A stretch of DNA of 5,426 nucleotides from Candidatus Solibacter sp. GTDB lineage: Bacteria; Acidobacteriota; Terriglobia; Bryobacterales; Bryobacteraceae. Under the pieces are notes generated by a model. That model worked only from the letters and a program-made list of their open reading frames with translations, was not told where the DNA came from and did not search any database. The translations under genes were made by a program, and so were the position numbers. Each line of letters begins with the position of its first letter. The stretch's first letter is position 1. Below, one piece after another: positions 1 through 5,426 of the stretch. The stretch covers positions 1 through 5,426 of the forward strand of contig JADGNS010000406.1 of assembly GCA_017883355.1 (NCBI GenBank), given 5' to 3'.

Positions 1-810
1 AACCTGGCGCGCCTCACCGCCGGGCGCATGACCAACCTGCTGGGCCGCGGCGTGATTTCCAAACAGGACAACGACAACGCGCAGGCGCAGTACGCCGCGC
101 AGCAGGCCAACGTGGAAGCGCTGGGCAAGGCCGCCAACGCCATGCGCAGCTCTGTCACCGCCGCCGAAGCCAACCTGGCCAGGCTGAATCAGGTCAAGAC
201 TTATCAAACCGTGCGTGCGCCGTTTGACGGCGTGATTACCCTGCGCAATGTGGACACCGGCGCGCTGGTCAACGAAGGCAGCACGCTGCTCTTCCGCGTG
301 GCGCAAACCGGAACGCTGCGCACCTACATCAACCTCCCGCAGGCCGACGCGGAGAGCGTGAAAGTGGGCCAGCATGCCATCATCTCCATCGCGGAACTCC
401 CCGGCCGAAAGTTCGACGGCACGGTTACGCGCACTTCCAACGCTCTCGACCCCGCCACGCGCACCCTGCTTACCGAAGTCCAGGTGCGCAATGCGGACGG
501 CTCGCTGATGCCCGGCATGTTCGCGCAGGTGGATCTCACCGTGCCGCGCAAGAACCCGCCGCTGCTCATCCCGGGTGACACGCTGGTCGTGCGCAGCGAC
601 GGACCGCAGGTGGCGGTGGTGCGGCCCGATTCCACGGTTCACTTCACGCGCATTCAGTTGGGCCGCGACTACGGGGACCGCCTCGAGGTGCTCTCCGGCC
701 TCGCCGAGGGCCAGCAACTCGCGGTCAATCCGAGCGACGAGGTTCGCGAGGGCGTGAAGGTCAATGCGGTGGCCGCGCCGGAGAAAGCCGCGCCCGGCAA
801 GAAGCAGTAG
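1..810 (+). CDS. RND-type efflux periplasmic adaptor (membrane fusion protein), C-terminal part, 5' truncated by window edge
   Basis: This is the periplasmic adaptor of a tripartite efflux pump, linking an inner-membrane transporter to an outer-membrane channel. The frame is open from base 1, so the gene starts outside the window; the ATG at 28 is internal. The visible 269 residues follow AcrA/MdtA-like order. An Ala/Gln-rich helix (about 10-65) is the descending arm of the coiled-coil hairpin. The second lipoyl half-motif is VRAPFDGVI (71-79), followed by G87 and G93. The beta-barrel domain (about 100-180) has the typical NALDPATRTLLTEVQV stretch (147-162) and MPGMFAQVDL (170-179). A membrane-proximal domain (about 185-255) follows, then a charged Ala/Lys tail. 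The stop is TAG. A TolC-type gene follows after 8 nt, which supports co-transcription and joint function. The substrate cannot be told from this fragment. The family call is firm; the RND rather than ABC or MFS partner is inferred. Confidence 0.93.
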   Translation, partial: NLARLTAGRMTNLLGRGVISKQDNDNAQAQYAAQQANVEALGKAANAMRSSVTAAEANLARLNQVKTYQTVRAPFDGVITLRNVDTGALVNEGSTLLFRVAQTGTLRTYINLPQADAESVKVGQHAIISIAELPGRKFDGTVTRTSNALDPATRTLLTEVQVRNADGSLMPGMFAQVDLTVPRKNPPLLIPGDTLVVRSDGPQVAVVRPDSTVHFTRIQLGRDYGDRLEVLSGLAEGQQLAVNPSDEVREGVKVNAVAAPEKAAPGKKQ

Positions 811-818
811 GACTCGAA
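808..818 (+). promoter_or_regulatory. Ribosome binding site of the TolC-family gene, overlapping the adaptor stop codon
   Basis: An AGGA core at 809-812 lies 6 nt before the ATG at 819 and shares bases with the TAG stop of the adaptor gene (808-810). This placement supports the ATG at 819 as the start. It also suggests that ribosomes finishing the adaptor gene re-initiate on the TolC gene, which would couple the amounts of the two partners. Confidence 0.6.
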
Positions 819-2684
819 ATGTTTCACAAGACTGCCCGCGCCTCACTGGCGCTGTCTCTGGCCGCCGGCCTCGGGTTCGCGCAAACCGGCAACCCGCCCG
901 GCATGCCGCGCACGACGCGCACGACGCCCGCCGTACGGTACGAAAACTCGCCGCGCGTGCACGAGCTCATCCGCGCCGGGAATCTTTACCTGTCGTTGCA
1001 GGACGCGCTCGCCCTGGCCATCGAGAACAATCTCGATATCGAACTCCAGCGCTACCTTCTGCCCATCGGCGATACCGAGCTGCTGCGCGCCAAAGGCGGC
1101 GGGCTCAATCGCGGGCTCAATTTCACATTGCTCGAAGTGCCGGTGGGAACGGGCGGTCCGCTCAGCCCCGTGCCCACCAATGCCGCCGCCGCGGGACGCG
1201 CCACCGCGGGCAGTTCGGTAGCCACCAACGCGCTCGGGCTGAACGTCCTCGGCGAGCCGCAGGTCAACGGCTCCATCCAGGGCACGATCGCGCCATCCAC
1301 CGGCACGGGGATTCCGAATTACGATCCCTTCGTCACGGGGCAGTTGAACTGGACTCACCAGACCACGCCGCAGACCAGCACGTTGCAGACCGGATCGAGC
1401 ACACTGGTCACCGGCACCACGATGTACAACGCAGGCATCCAGCAGAGCTTCGCCTCGGGCGCGCAGGGCAGTCTGAATTTCAACAACAGCCGGGTGTCGC
1501 TGAACTCGCAGCGCAGCGGGTACAACCCTTACACGGGGTCCACGCTGGGGTTCACGGCCACGCAGCCATTGCTGCGCGGCTACGGCGCCAGCCTGAATCG
1601 CCGCTTCATCCGCATCGCCGGCAACGAGCAGAAGATCACCAGCCTGCTCTTCCAGCAGCAACTGATCCTGACGGTCTACGGCGTCATCCGCCTCTACACC
1701 GATCTGGTGGCGCTCACCGAAGACGAGAAGGTGAAGCAGGAGACCGTCAGCCTCGCCGAGAAGCTGCTCTCCGACGTGCGCGCGCAGGTGGAAGAAGGCA
1801 CGCTGGCGCAGGTGGAGATGACGCGCGCCAACGCGCAGGTGTTTTCCACGCGCCAGGACCTGATCAATGCCCGCGGCCTGCGCGAGGAACAGGAAGCCAT
1901 CTTCAAGAACGTGATTACGCGGCGGGGCAACGAGGACCCCGAGGTGGCGCGCGCCCGCATCATCCCCACCGACACGCTGACCATCCCGGCGACGGACGAA
2001 ATTCGCCCCATGCAGGACCTGATCGGTGACGCGCTGGCGCATCGGCCCGATCTCGACCAGGCGCGTTTGCAGATCGCCAATTCGCAGATCGGCCTCGAGG
2101 GCGTGCGCAACCTCGCCAAACCGCAATTGGACCTGGTGGGCGTGATGCAGAACAACGGACTGGCCGGACAGGCGAACCCGTTCGTGGCCAATCCGGACCC
2201 CGGCTTCATCGGCGGTTACGGCGGCGTGCTGGGCCAGCTCTTCGCCCGCAATTACCCCACCTACGGCGTGGGATTGCAGATGACGCTGCCGCTCCGCAAC
2301 CGGGTGGCGGAGGCCGACCTGGCGCGCGACGAGCTGCAAGTGAAGCAGTCGGAAATCCGCCTGCGCCAGTTGCAGAATCAGGCGCGGCTGGAAGTGGAAG
2401 ACGCGCTGATCGCCATGCGCCGCGCCCGCGCCAGCTACGAAGCCGCCGCGGAGGCGCGCCGTTTGCAGGATGAATCGCTGAGCGCGGAGCAGGCCAAGTT
2501 CGAAGTGGGCGCCTCCACCAGTTTCTTCGTCATCCAATACGAGAGCCTGTTGGCGCAAGCCCGTTCCACCGAAGTCGCCGCCCGCAGCTCGTACGTGAAA
2601 GCCAAGGCGGCGTTGCAGAGGGCCATGGGCACCATCCTGGACGATAACCACATCAGCGTGGAAGCGGCGATCAAGGGGAAGTAG
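819..2684 (+). CDS. TolC-family outer-membrane efflux protein
   Basis: Outer-membrane channel of a tripartite efflux pump, probably working with the adaptor encoded 8 nt upstream. The 621-aa product starts with a signal peptide: basic K4/R7, a hydrophobic run at about 9-20 and a likely cut after GFA (19-21). The first OEP repeat opens at LSLQDALALAIENNLDIE (58-75). The family landmark TQPLLRGYG is at 248-256. Long amphipathic helices follow at about 270-365. The second repeat begins at DALAHRPDLDQARLQIANSQ (404-423), with a beta-strand signature YGVGLQMTLPL (482-492). A long Gln/Glu/Ala/Arg-rich helix runs from about 495 to 605 and contains FEVGASTSFFVIQ (561-573). It is longer than E. coli TolC (493 aa), mainly because of a Gly/Ser/Thr/Asn-rich stretch at about 106-245. 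The stop is TAG. Function in export is well supported by family and context; the exported compound is unknown. Confidence 0.94.
   Translation: MFHKTARASLALSLAAGLGFAQTGNPPGMPRTTRTTPAVRYENSPRVHELIRAGNLYLSLQDALALAIENNLDIELQRYLLPIGDTELLRAKGGGLNRGLNFTLLEVPVGTGGPLSPVPTNAAAAGRATAGSSVATNALGLNVLGEPQVNGSIQGTIAPSTGTGIPNYDPFVTGQLNWTHQTTPQTSTLQTGSSTLVTGTTMYNAGIQQSFASGAQGSLNFNNSRVSLNSQRSGYNPYTGSTLGFTATQPLLRGYGASLNRRFIRIAGNEQKITSLLFQQQLILTVYGVIRLYTDLVALTEDEKVKQETVSLAEKLLSDVRAQVEEGTLAQVEMTRANAQVFSTRQDLINARGLREEQEAIFKNVITRRGNEDPEVARARIIPTDTLTIPATDEIRPMQDLIGDALAHRPDLDQARLQIANSQIGLEGVRNLAKPQLDLVGVMQNNGLAGQANPFVANPDPGFIGGYGGVLGQLFARNYPTYGVGLQMTLPLRNRVAEADLARDELQVKQSEIRLRQLQNQARLEVEDALIAMRRARASYEAAAEARRLQDESLSAEQAKFEVGASTSFFVIQYESLLAQARSTEVAARSSYVKAKAALQRAMGTILDDNHISVEAAIKGK
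908..925 (+). repeat. 9-bp perfect tandem repeat (GCGCACGAC x2) inside the TolC-family gene
   Basis: GCGCACGAC occurs twice head to tail at 908-916 and 917-925. It encodes part of an R-T-T-R-T-T segment (residues 31-36) just after the signal peptide, in a stretch expected to be flexible. Because the unit is a multiple of three, gain or loss of a copy would keep the frame. Confidence 0.6.
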
Positions 2685-2750
2685 GTCTCGGCGGAGTTCC
2701 ACAACGACATTACCAAGCGACGGGCACGAGTTCAAGAAGAATACATACAG

Positions 2751-2779
2751 GACAGGCACAGAACAGAGACAGGCACAGA
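2751..2779. repeat. 12-bp direct repeat GACAGGCACAGA with 17-bp period
   Basis: GACAGGCACAGA is present at 2751-2762 and again at 2768-2779, separated by ACAGA. The surrounding 2745-2780 stretch is almost free of T on the + strand and so differs in composition from the flanking coding DNA. A perfect 5-bp hairpin (GCGTG, loop GCGG, CACGC; 2782-2795) follows directly. Its role is unknown; it could be part of a dispersed intergenic repeat. Confidence 0.6.
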
Positions 2780-2847
2780 CGGCGTGGCGGCACGCGGCGC
2801 ATCGCTGAATGGGCGCGGAACCAATGGGTTTCCGGATAGCAAAGAAG

Positions 2848-2886
2848 TCCGAGCTTCGCTCGGATGGACAAGCCGGAGGCTTATCC
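2848..2886 (-). terminator. Two adjacent hairpins, possible terminator or REP-like element after the DUF6582-type gene
   Basis: Read on the - strand, the first hairpin starts 35 nt after the stop of the 2922-3158 gene. Its arms are 2886-2878 and 2874-2866 with a TCC loop, giving nine pairs of which one is a T-G wobble. After a single base, a second hairpin has perfect 7-bp arms TCCGAGC/GCTCGGA (2864-2848) around a GAA loop. It is followed by CTTCTTTG, only moderately T-rich. On the + strand the wobble becomes a C-A mismatch, so the - strand RNA folds better. A weak intrinsic terminator or a REP-like palindromic unit are both possible. Confidence 0.45.
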
Positions 2887-2921
2887 CACAGGGGACGGGA
2901 CGGTGGCGTCAGATCAAGCGG

Positions 2922-3158
2922 TTAAGCAAGTTCGCGCCAGTCTTGCTCATGCAACTCTACGTTGTGCTTTTTGGCGGCGGTTTGGATGCGTTTCCAGGCG
3001 GCGTCGCGTTCCGAGTCGGTCACCCCTTGCACTTGCTGGAAGCGGGCGATTGCGTTGCGCACGTGAGCAGCGTCATGGATGGGTTCTTTACGTTCCTTGG
3101 GGAAGGCGAAGTTTCCATCGGCGAGATGGTCGCGGCTGGCTTCAGTGATCTTGGACAT
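2922..3158 (-). CDS. Small DUF6582-type protein of unknown function
   Basis: A 78-aa soluble, highly charged protein with no signal peptide or membrane segment. From memory of the family it resembles the small DUF6582 proteins. The shared pattern is FAFPKERKEP (17-26), then HVRNAIARFQQV.GV (32-46), RDAAWKRI..AAKKHNVE (51-68) and a terminal DWREL (73-77). The function is not known to me; a compact helical fold is likely. I chose the ATG at 3158 because the pattern starts right after it. A GTG at 3200 would add 14 residues without family character and overlap the end of the upstream gene. No good Shine-Dalgarno is visible; CAGG lies only 1 nt before the ATG. The gene begins 29 nt after the eRF1-like gene's stop on the same strand, so translation from a shared mRNA is likely. 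The stop is TAA. Confidence 0.8.
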   Translation of the reverse strand: MSKITEASRDHLADGNFAFPKERKEPIHDAAHVRNAIARFQQVQGVTDSERDAAWKRIQTAAKKHNVELHEQDWRELA

Positions 3159-3187
3159 GCCTGGTGATGAGCACACCAATGGCCAGT

Positions 3188-4348
3188 TTACGCGCGCCAC
3201 CGCAGGAACGCGGCGACGCCGCCGACGGATTCGAGCAAAGCTGCGTCTTCAATAAACGTCACGGTTGCGCCGGTTTGCTTGGCTTTCGTCACCAGCAGAT
3301 CGGGCAGGGACGCTTGCCGCGGTTCCTCGCTCTTCGTGCCTCCCTCGGCATCGGGGATCTCCGGCGCGAGGATGGCTTGCACTTCCTCCGGTTGGGGATG
3401 GCTCTGCTCGAGCGCGCCGCTGATGAGCAATTCTTCCACTTGTCCGTTGGCCAGGGCTTCGAGCGTCTCCTGCGGTCCGGCTACAGCCAATCCGCGCGCA
3501 CGATATTGCTGCATCAGCCGGTCCACTTTTTCCGCGGCAGTGGTGGCTTCCTGCTCCTGTAGCTTGGCGAGAGTGGCGGTCAGGACATCCTGCTCGGAAG
3601 CATGAATATCGAGTCTCATGACCTGTACCATCGGGACCAACTCCTGAGGCAGTTGTTCCTGAAGCAGCGGAATCACCACCGAATCTCCGGCCAGGATGAC
3701 GTGACTTACGTTGTCTTCGCGGACAATCTGAGCCAGGCGTTCCACGACCTCTTTGGCGTGCTCCTGGTGCGCGTTGCCCACACGCCGCTGGTAGCGTGCC
3801 TGCGACCATCCACCGACCTTGACCCGATGAACTTTCTTGCCTTTGACCTCCTCCGCGTCGATCACATGGCCCAACCCGAAGACGAAGATACGCGCCGCGT
3901 TCATATCCGTAAGCACCGCGGCGTACCGCGGATATTGCTCATCGAGACGTGCCAGAAGATACAGATGAGGTTGGTTGTAGGCATAGACGCGGTTATCGCT
4001 GACCGGGGTGGTTAACTGGATTGCCTCGAAGAATTCTTCCGCGCCCCAACACGCGAATATGGCGACCCCGTTCGCCGCGGGGTCGATTTTGTCGGTGACA
4101 TAGGATACGATTCGCTCCACATCCCGATCGAAACTGTGATGCTCTGGGGAACCCGGCGCCCACGTCCTGGCGAGGGCTTTGAATTCGCGTTGAAGATACG
4201 GCGCCGCGTCAGGCGTGCGTCCGTGCTGATCCGGCTGAGTATTCAGGTAGACGCTCAACACCGGAAATGTGGTGGGCTCGAAAGCCACCAGCCGCGCGAG
4301 AGGCTCTTCTATGGTGGTTGCAAGTGGCTCTATGATCGTGGTTGCCAT
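3188..4348 (-). CDS. baeRF/Vms1-type eRF1-like protein (candidate peptidyl-tRNA hydrolase or release factor relative)
   Basis: A 386-aa cytosolic protein of the bacterial/archaeal eRF1-like group (baeRF; Vms1/Ankzf1 relatives). The N-terminal domain has VLSVYLNTQPD (30-40). The central eRF1-2-like domain (about 139-265) contains AVLTDMNAARIFVFGLG (144-160). It then has GGWSQARYQRR (179-189), the family counterpart of the catalytic GGQ/GxxQ loop of eRF1 and Vms1, with Q182 as the candidate catalytic residue. VSHVILAGD (214-222) follows. The C-terminal L7Ae-like domain (about 275-386) has VEELLISGAL (304-313) and ends GGVAAFLRW (376-384), much like Pelota/eRF1 C-termini. Relatives cleave peptidyl-tRNA on stalled ribosomes; activity here is inferred. 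The ATG at 4348 is chosen; an in-frame GTG at 4369 would add MACSCSV. Neither has a well-placed Shine-Dalgarno: GGAGG lies 21 nt before the GTG. The stop is TAA. Confidence 0.88.
   Translation of the reverse strand: MATTIIEPLATTIEEPLARLVAFEPTTFPVLSVYLNTQPDQHGRTPDAAPYLQREFKALARTWAPGSPEHHSFDRDVERIVSYVTDKIDPAANGVAIFACWGAEEFFEAIQLTTPVSDNRVYAYNQPHLYLLARLDEQYPRYAAVLTDMNAARIFVFGLGHVIDAEEVKGKKVHRVKVGGWSQARYQRRVGNAHQEHAKEVVERLAQIVREDNVSHVILAGDSVVIPLLQEQLPQELVPMVQVMRLDIHASEQDVLTATLAKLQEQEATTAAEKVDRLMQQYRARGLAVAGPQETLEALANGQVEELLISGALEQSHPQPEEVQAILAPEIPDAEGGTKSEEPRQASLPDLLVTKAKQTGATVTFIEDAALLESVGGVAAFLRWRA
4298..4345 (-). repeat. 24-bp degenerate tandem duplication at the start of the eRF1-like gene
   Basis: Directly after the ATG, codons 2-9 (4345-4322) and codons 10-17 (4321-4298) encode ATTIIEPL and ATTIEEPL. 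By hand alignment, 18 of the 24 bases are identical. The second copy is followed by ARLVAFEP, where family-like sequence begins. It looks like an in-frame duplication that has partly diverged. Confidence 0.65.
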
Positions 4349-4410
4349 GACGGAACACGAGCACGCCACGGGCCAAAAAGTCGGAAGATGCCTCCGGATG
4401 TAGCGGGGGC

Positions 4411-4451
4411 TGGCTTGGCAGGCGGACCCAGAGGGTGCCCCGCCTGCCCCA
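4411..4451 (-). terminator. Strong GC-rich hairpin after the beta-galactosidase stop; possible terminator or REP-like element
   Basis: Arms GGCAGGCGG (4417-4425) and CCGCCTGCC (4440-4448) are perfect 9-bp complements. Inside them ACCC (4426-4429) pairs with GGGT (4433-4436) around AGA. Outside, TGG (4411-4413) can pair with CCA (4449-4451) past a CTT bulge. On the - strand it starts within a few bases of the beta-galactosidase TAA (4456-4454). No T-tract follows, so it is not a textbook intrinsic terminator. It could stall polymerase, protect the 3' end, or be a dispersed palindromic repeat. It lies in the 105-nt gap upstream of the eRF1-like gene, where no clear promoter is visible. Confidence 0.5.
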
Positions 4452-4453
4452 CG

Positions 4454-5356
4454 TTACTGCTTCGCCACCTCCGCCGCCACGCCCTTCAGCGTGTAGCTGA
4501 ACGATCGCTCCTCGCCTGACGGTATCCGGTAGGGCATCATCGGGTAGGCGTTCGGACTCCAGCTATCGATGCCGCCGGCGCCCATCTGCGCGCCGTCGAG
4601 ATTCAAGTAAGTCTCGGGATGCCGCTTCATCTGGAAGGTGTATCCGGCGCGCTCCATATCGGTCTTCGTGTAGTGCCGCGCGGTGACGTTCAACGGCGCA
4701 GCGCCTGTCGCCACGATCCCGGCTCCGGCCGCGTTGGTCAGTTTCACCCAGCGGACATCGGTCTTGTTTCCATTTTCCTGCGGGCGCATGTACTCCACCC
4801 ATTCCTTGTCCACCGTGCTGCGATAGACTCCGATGCGCTCGAACGCGCGGTCGATCAGCGTCTCTTTCGGACCGCGCCCGTACCAGGCGAGATTCTCGAA
4901 CCCCGGCGCCACCACCAACTCCGTCCCGAACCGCGGCATCATGGAGAGCTTCTCGGTGCCCGGCTTATAGCTGCACTCCACCTGGATCTCGCCATCCCCG
5001 TGGACGGTGTAGGTCATGGCGTACGCTGCGCCCACCACCGGCAGGGCGGCCTTCACCGCTACCCTTACGGTTGCGTCATCGACCTTTTCCACGCGAACTT
5101 CCTTGACGTCCCAGCGCGGGCCCGCCTCACGCCACAGTTCGATGTTCAGGCTCTTGTTGGTGCCCGCCGATGCGCGGAACACTTTCCAGGCGCCGCGATC
5201 GTTGTTGGTGGGCGCGCGCCAGAAGTCCGGCACGGGACCGCGTTCCAGCACGGTGACGCCCTGATAGCGATACTCCGTGAGCAGGCCGGCCTTCTTGTCG
5301 AAGCGCACGGAGAACGCCTTGCCGCTGATGGTGGCGGTCTCGTCGCCGTCCTTCAC
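4454..5356 (-). CDS. LacZ-type (GH2) beta-galactosidase, C-terminal domain-5 segment downstream of a premature stop
   Basis: The 300 residues counted from the GTG at 5356 match domain 5 (small-chain region) of long GH2 beta-galactosidases, which hydrolyse beta-galactosides. Visible landmarks are FWRAPTNNDRG (45-55; LacZ has FTRAPLDNDIG), WYGRGPKETLIDR (158-170; LacZ GLGPQENYPDR), RPQENGNKTD (191-200) and LNLDGAQMGAGGIDSWSP (251-268). W266 corresponds to LacZ Trp999, which shapes the active site. The stop is TAA. Homology does not begin at this GTG: the frame stays open up to base 5416, where it meets an in-frame TAG. GGAG directly abuts the GTG, so it is a poor start site. The catalytic Glu residues lie in the upstream domains outside the window, so this piece alone cannot be active. 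It is most likely the tail of a broken or misread gene. A LacL/LacM-like two-chain form is a less likely alternative. Confidence 0.85.
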   Translation of the reverse strand: MKDGDETATISGKAFSVRFDKKAGLLTEYRYQGVTVLERGPVPDFWRAPTNNDRGAWKVFRASAGTNKSLNIELWREAGPRWDVKEVRVEKVDDATVRVAVKAALPVVGAAYAMTYTVHGDGEIQVECSYKPGTEKLSMMPRFGTELVVAPGFENLAWYGRGPKETLIDRAFERIGVYRSTVDKEWVEYMRPQENGNKTDVRWVKLTNAAGAGIVATGAAPLNVTARHYTKTDMERAGYTFQMKRHPETYLNLDGAQMGAGGIDSWSPNAYPMMPYRIPSGEERSFSYTLKGVAAEVAKQ

Positions 5357-5416
5357 CTCCAGCGCCGCCGTCGAAGGTTTGGCTTCGGCTTTCGGTTTGG
5401 AGACCGGGAGCGGGAA

Positions 5417-5426
5417 CTAGTCCCAC
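5417..5426 (-). pseudogene. End of the upstream beta-galactosidase part, closed by an in-frame TAG (amber) codon
   Basis: Reading the beta-galactosidase frame from the window edge gives (xxG) TGG GAC TAG, then TTC CCG CTC CCG, that is W-D-stop-F-P-L-P. Long GH2 beta-galactosidases have AW-x-Q-F/W at this point (E. coli LacZ: AWQQW), followed by a Pro-rich linker into domain 5. Here the linker is PLPVSKPKAEAKP. The TAG therefore replaces a Gln codon, one base from CAG. The upstream catalytic part is outside the window, so whether it is otherwise intact cannot be seen. Confidence 0.7.

Larger units (their letters stand above)
2685..2921. other. Non-coding region between convergent genes, with small repeats and hairpins
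   Basis: The TolC-family gene ends at 2684 on the + strand and the DUF6582-type gene ends at 2922 on the - strand, so both transcripts run into this region. I see no convincing gene, tRNA or promoter in it. It holds a 12-bp direct repeat (2751-2779), a 5-bp hairpin (2782-2795), an imperfect weak hairpin (about 2818-2834) and two stronger adjacent hairpins (2848-2864 and 2866-2886). The short reading frames here on the + strand run into the antisense of the - strand genes and look spurious. Confidence 0.6.

Noticed and set aside
764..2029. A 421-codon + strand frame overlapping the adaptor end and the TolC-family gene
   Set aside because: The translation is dominated by Arg, Ala, His, Pro and Gly, typical of a shifted frame in GC-rich coding DNA, and it overlaps well-supported genes.
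843..2759. A 638-codon open frame on the - strand opposite the TolC-family gene
   Set aside because: It is rich in Arg, Gly, Ala, His, Gln and Leu with no recognisable motif, and lies exactly antisense to a gene with clear family features. Long antisense frames are common in GC-rich DNA with strong third-position bias.
2685..2921. A CRISPR array or tRNA in the intergenic region
   Set aside because: There are only two copies of a 12-bp repeat with a 5-nt gap, and no cloverleaf or tRNA consensus arms are visible.
2784..3167. A 127-codon + strand frame with a short hydrophobic patch
   Set aside because: Most of it is antisense to the DUF6582-type gene, which has a recognisable family pattern. 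The hydrophobic patch is the complement of its charged codons.
3249..3809. Other frames within the eRF1-like gene on both strands
   Set aside because: They are shifted or antisense translations without motifs; the eRF1-like frame has consistent domain features throughout.
4349..4453. A sigma70-type promoter for the eRF1-like gene
   Set aside because: TACATC is a weak -10 candidate on the - strand but there is no convincing -35 box at the right spacing, so I did not call it.
5417..5419. TAG reassigned to Gln in this organism
   Set aside because: The adaptor and TolC-family genes end in TAG at natural family ends. Read-through of the adaptor TAG would run into the overlapping TolC-family gene in another frame.

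Overview
The window is GC-rich (roughly 60-65% by eye) and bacterial. It comes from a Gram-negative organism, since it encodes an outer-membrane efflux channel with a signal peptide. The long TolC-type protein, a LacZ-type glycoside hydrolase, a bacterial eRF1-like protein and small GC-rich hairpins between genes would fit Acidobacteriota (Bryobacterales/Solibacter-like). That assignment is inference from overall character, not from a marker gene.

Layout. Positions 1-2684 (+ strand) hold the end of an efflux operon: the C-terminal 269 codons of a periplasmic adaptor (membrane fusion protein), then, 8 nt later, a complete TolC-family outer-membrane protein of 621 aa. The inner-membrane pump is not in the window and is expected upstream. 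Positions 2685-2921 are non-coding and lie between convergent genes. They hold a 12-bp direct repeat and several small hairpins, some of which may end transcription.

On the - strand, reading right to left, come three genes. The first is the C-terminal part of a LacZ-type (GH2) beta-galactosidase (4454-5426). The second is a complete eRF1-like protein of the baeRF/Vms1 type (3188-4348). The third, 29 nt further on, is a 78-aa protein of the DUF6582 type (2922-3158). The last two probably share a transcript. The beta-galactosidase is separated from them by 105 nt containing a strong hairpin.

The most notable observation is an in-frame TAG at 5419-5417 in the beta-galactosidase frame. It sits where the family has a Gln in an AW-x-Q-F/W motif, one C-to-T change from CAG. 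Clear LacZ domain-5 homology continues to the normal stop. Both + strand genes here end in TAG, so codon reassignment is unlikely; a recent nonsense mutation, a sequencing error, or a split into two chains are the live options. No wholly new system is evident. The eRF1-like/DUF6582 pair is the least understood functional unit.
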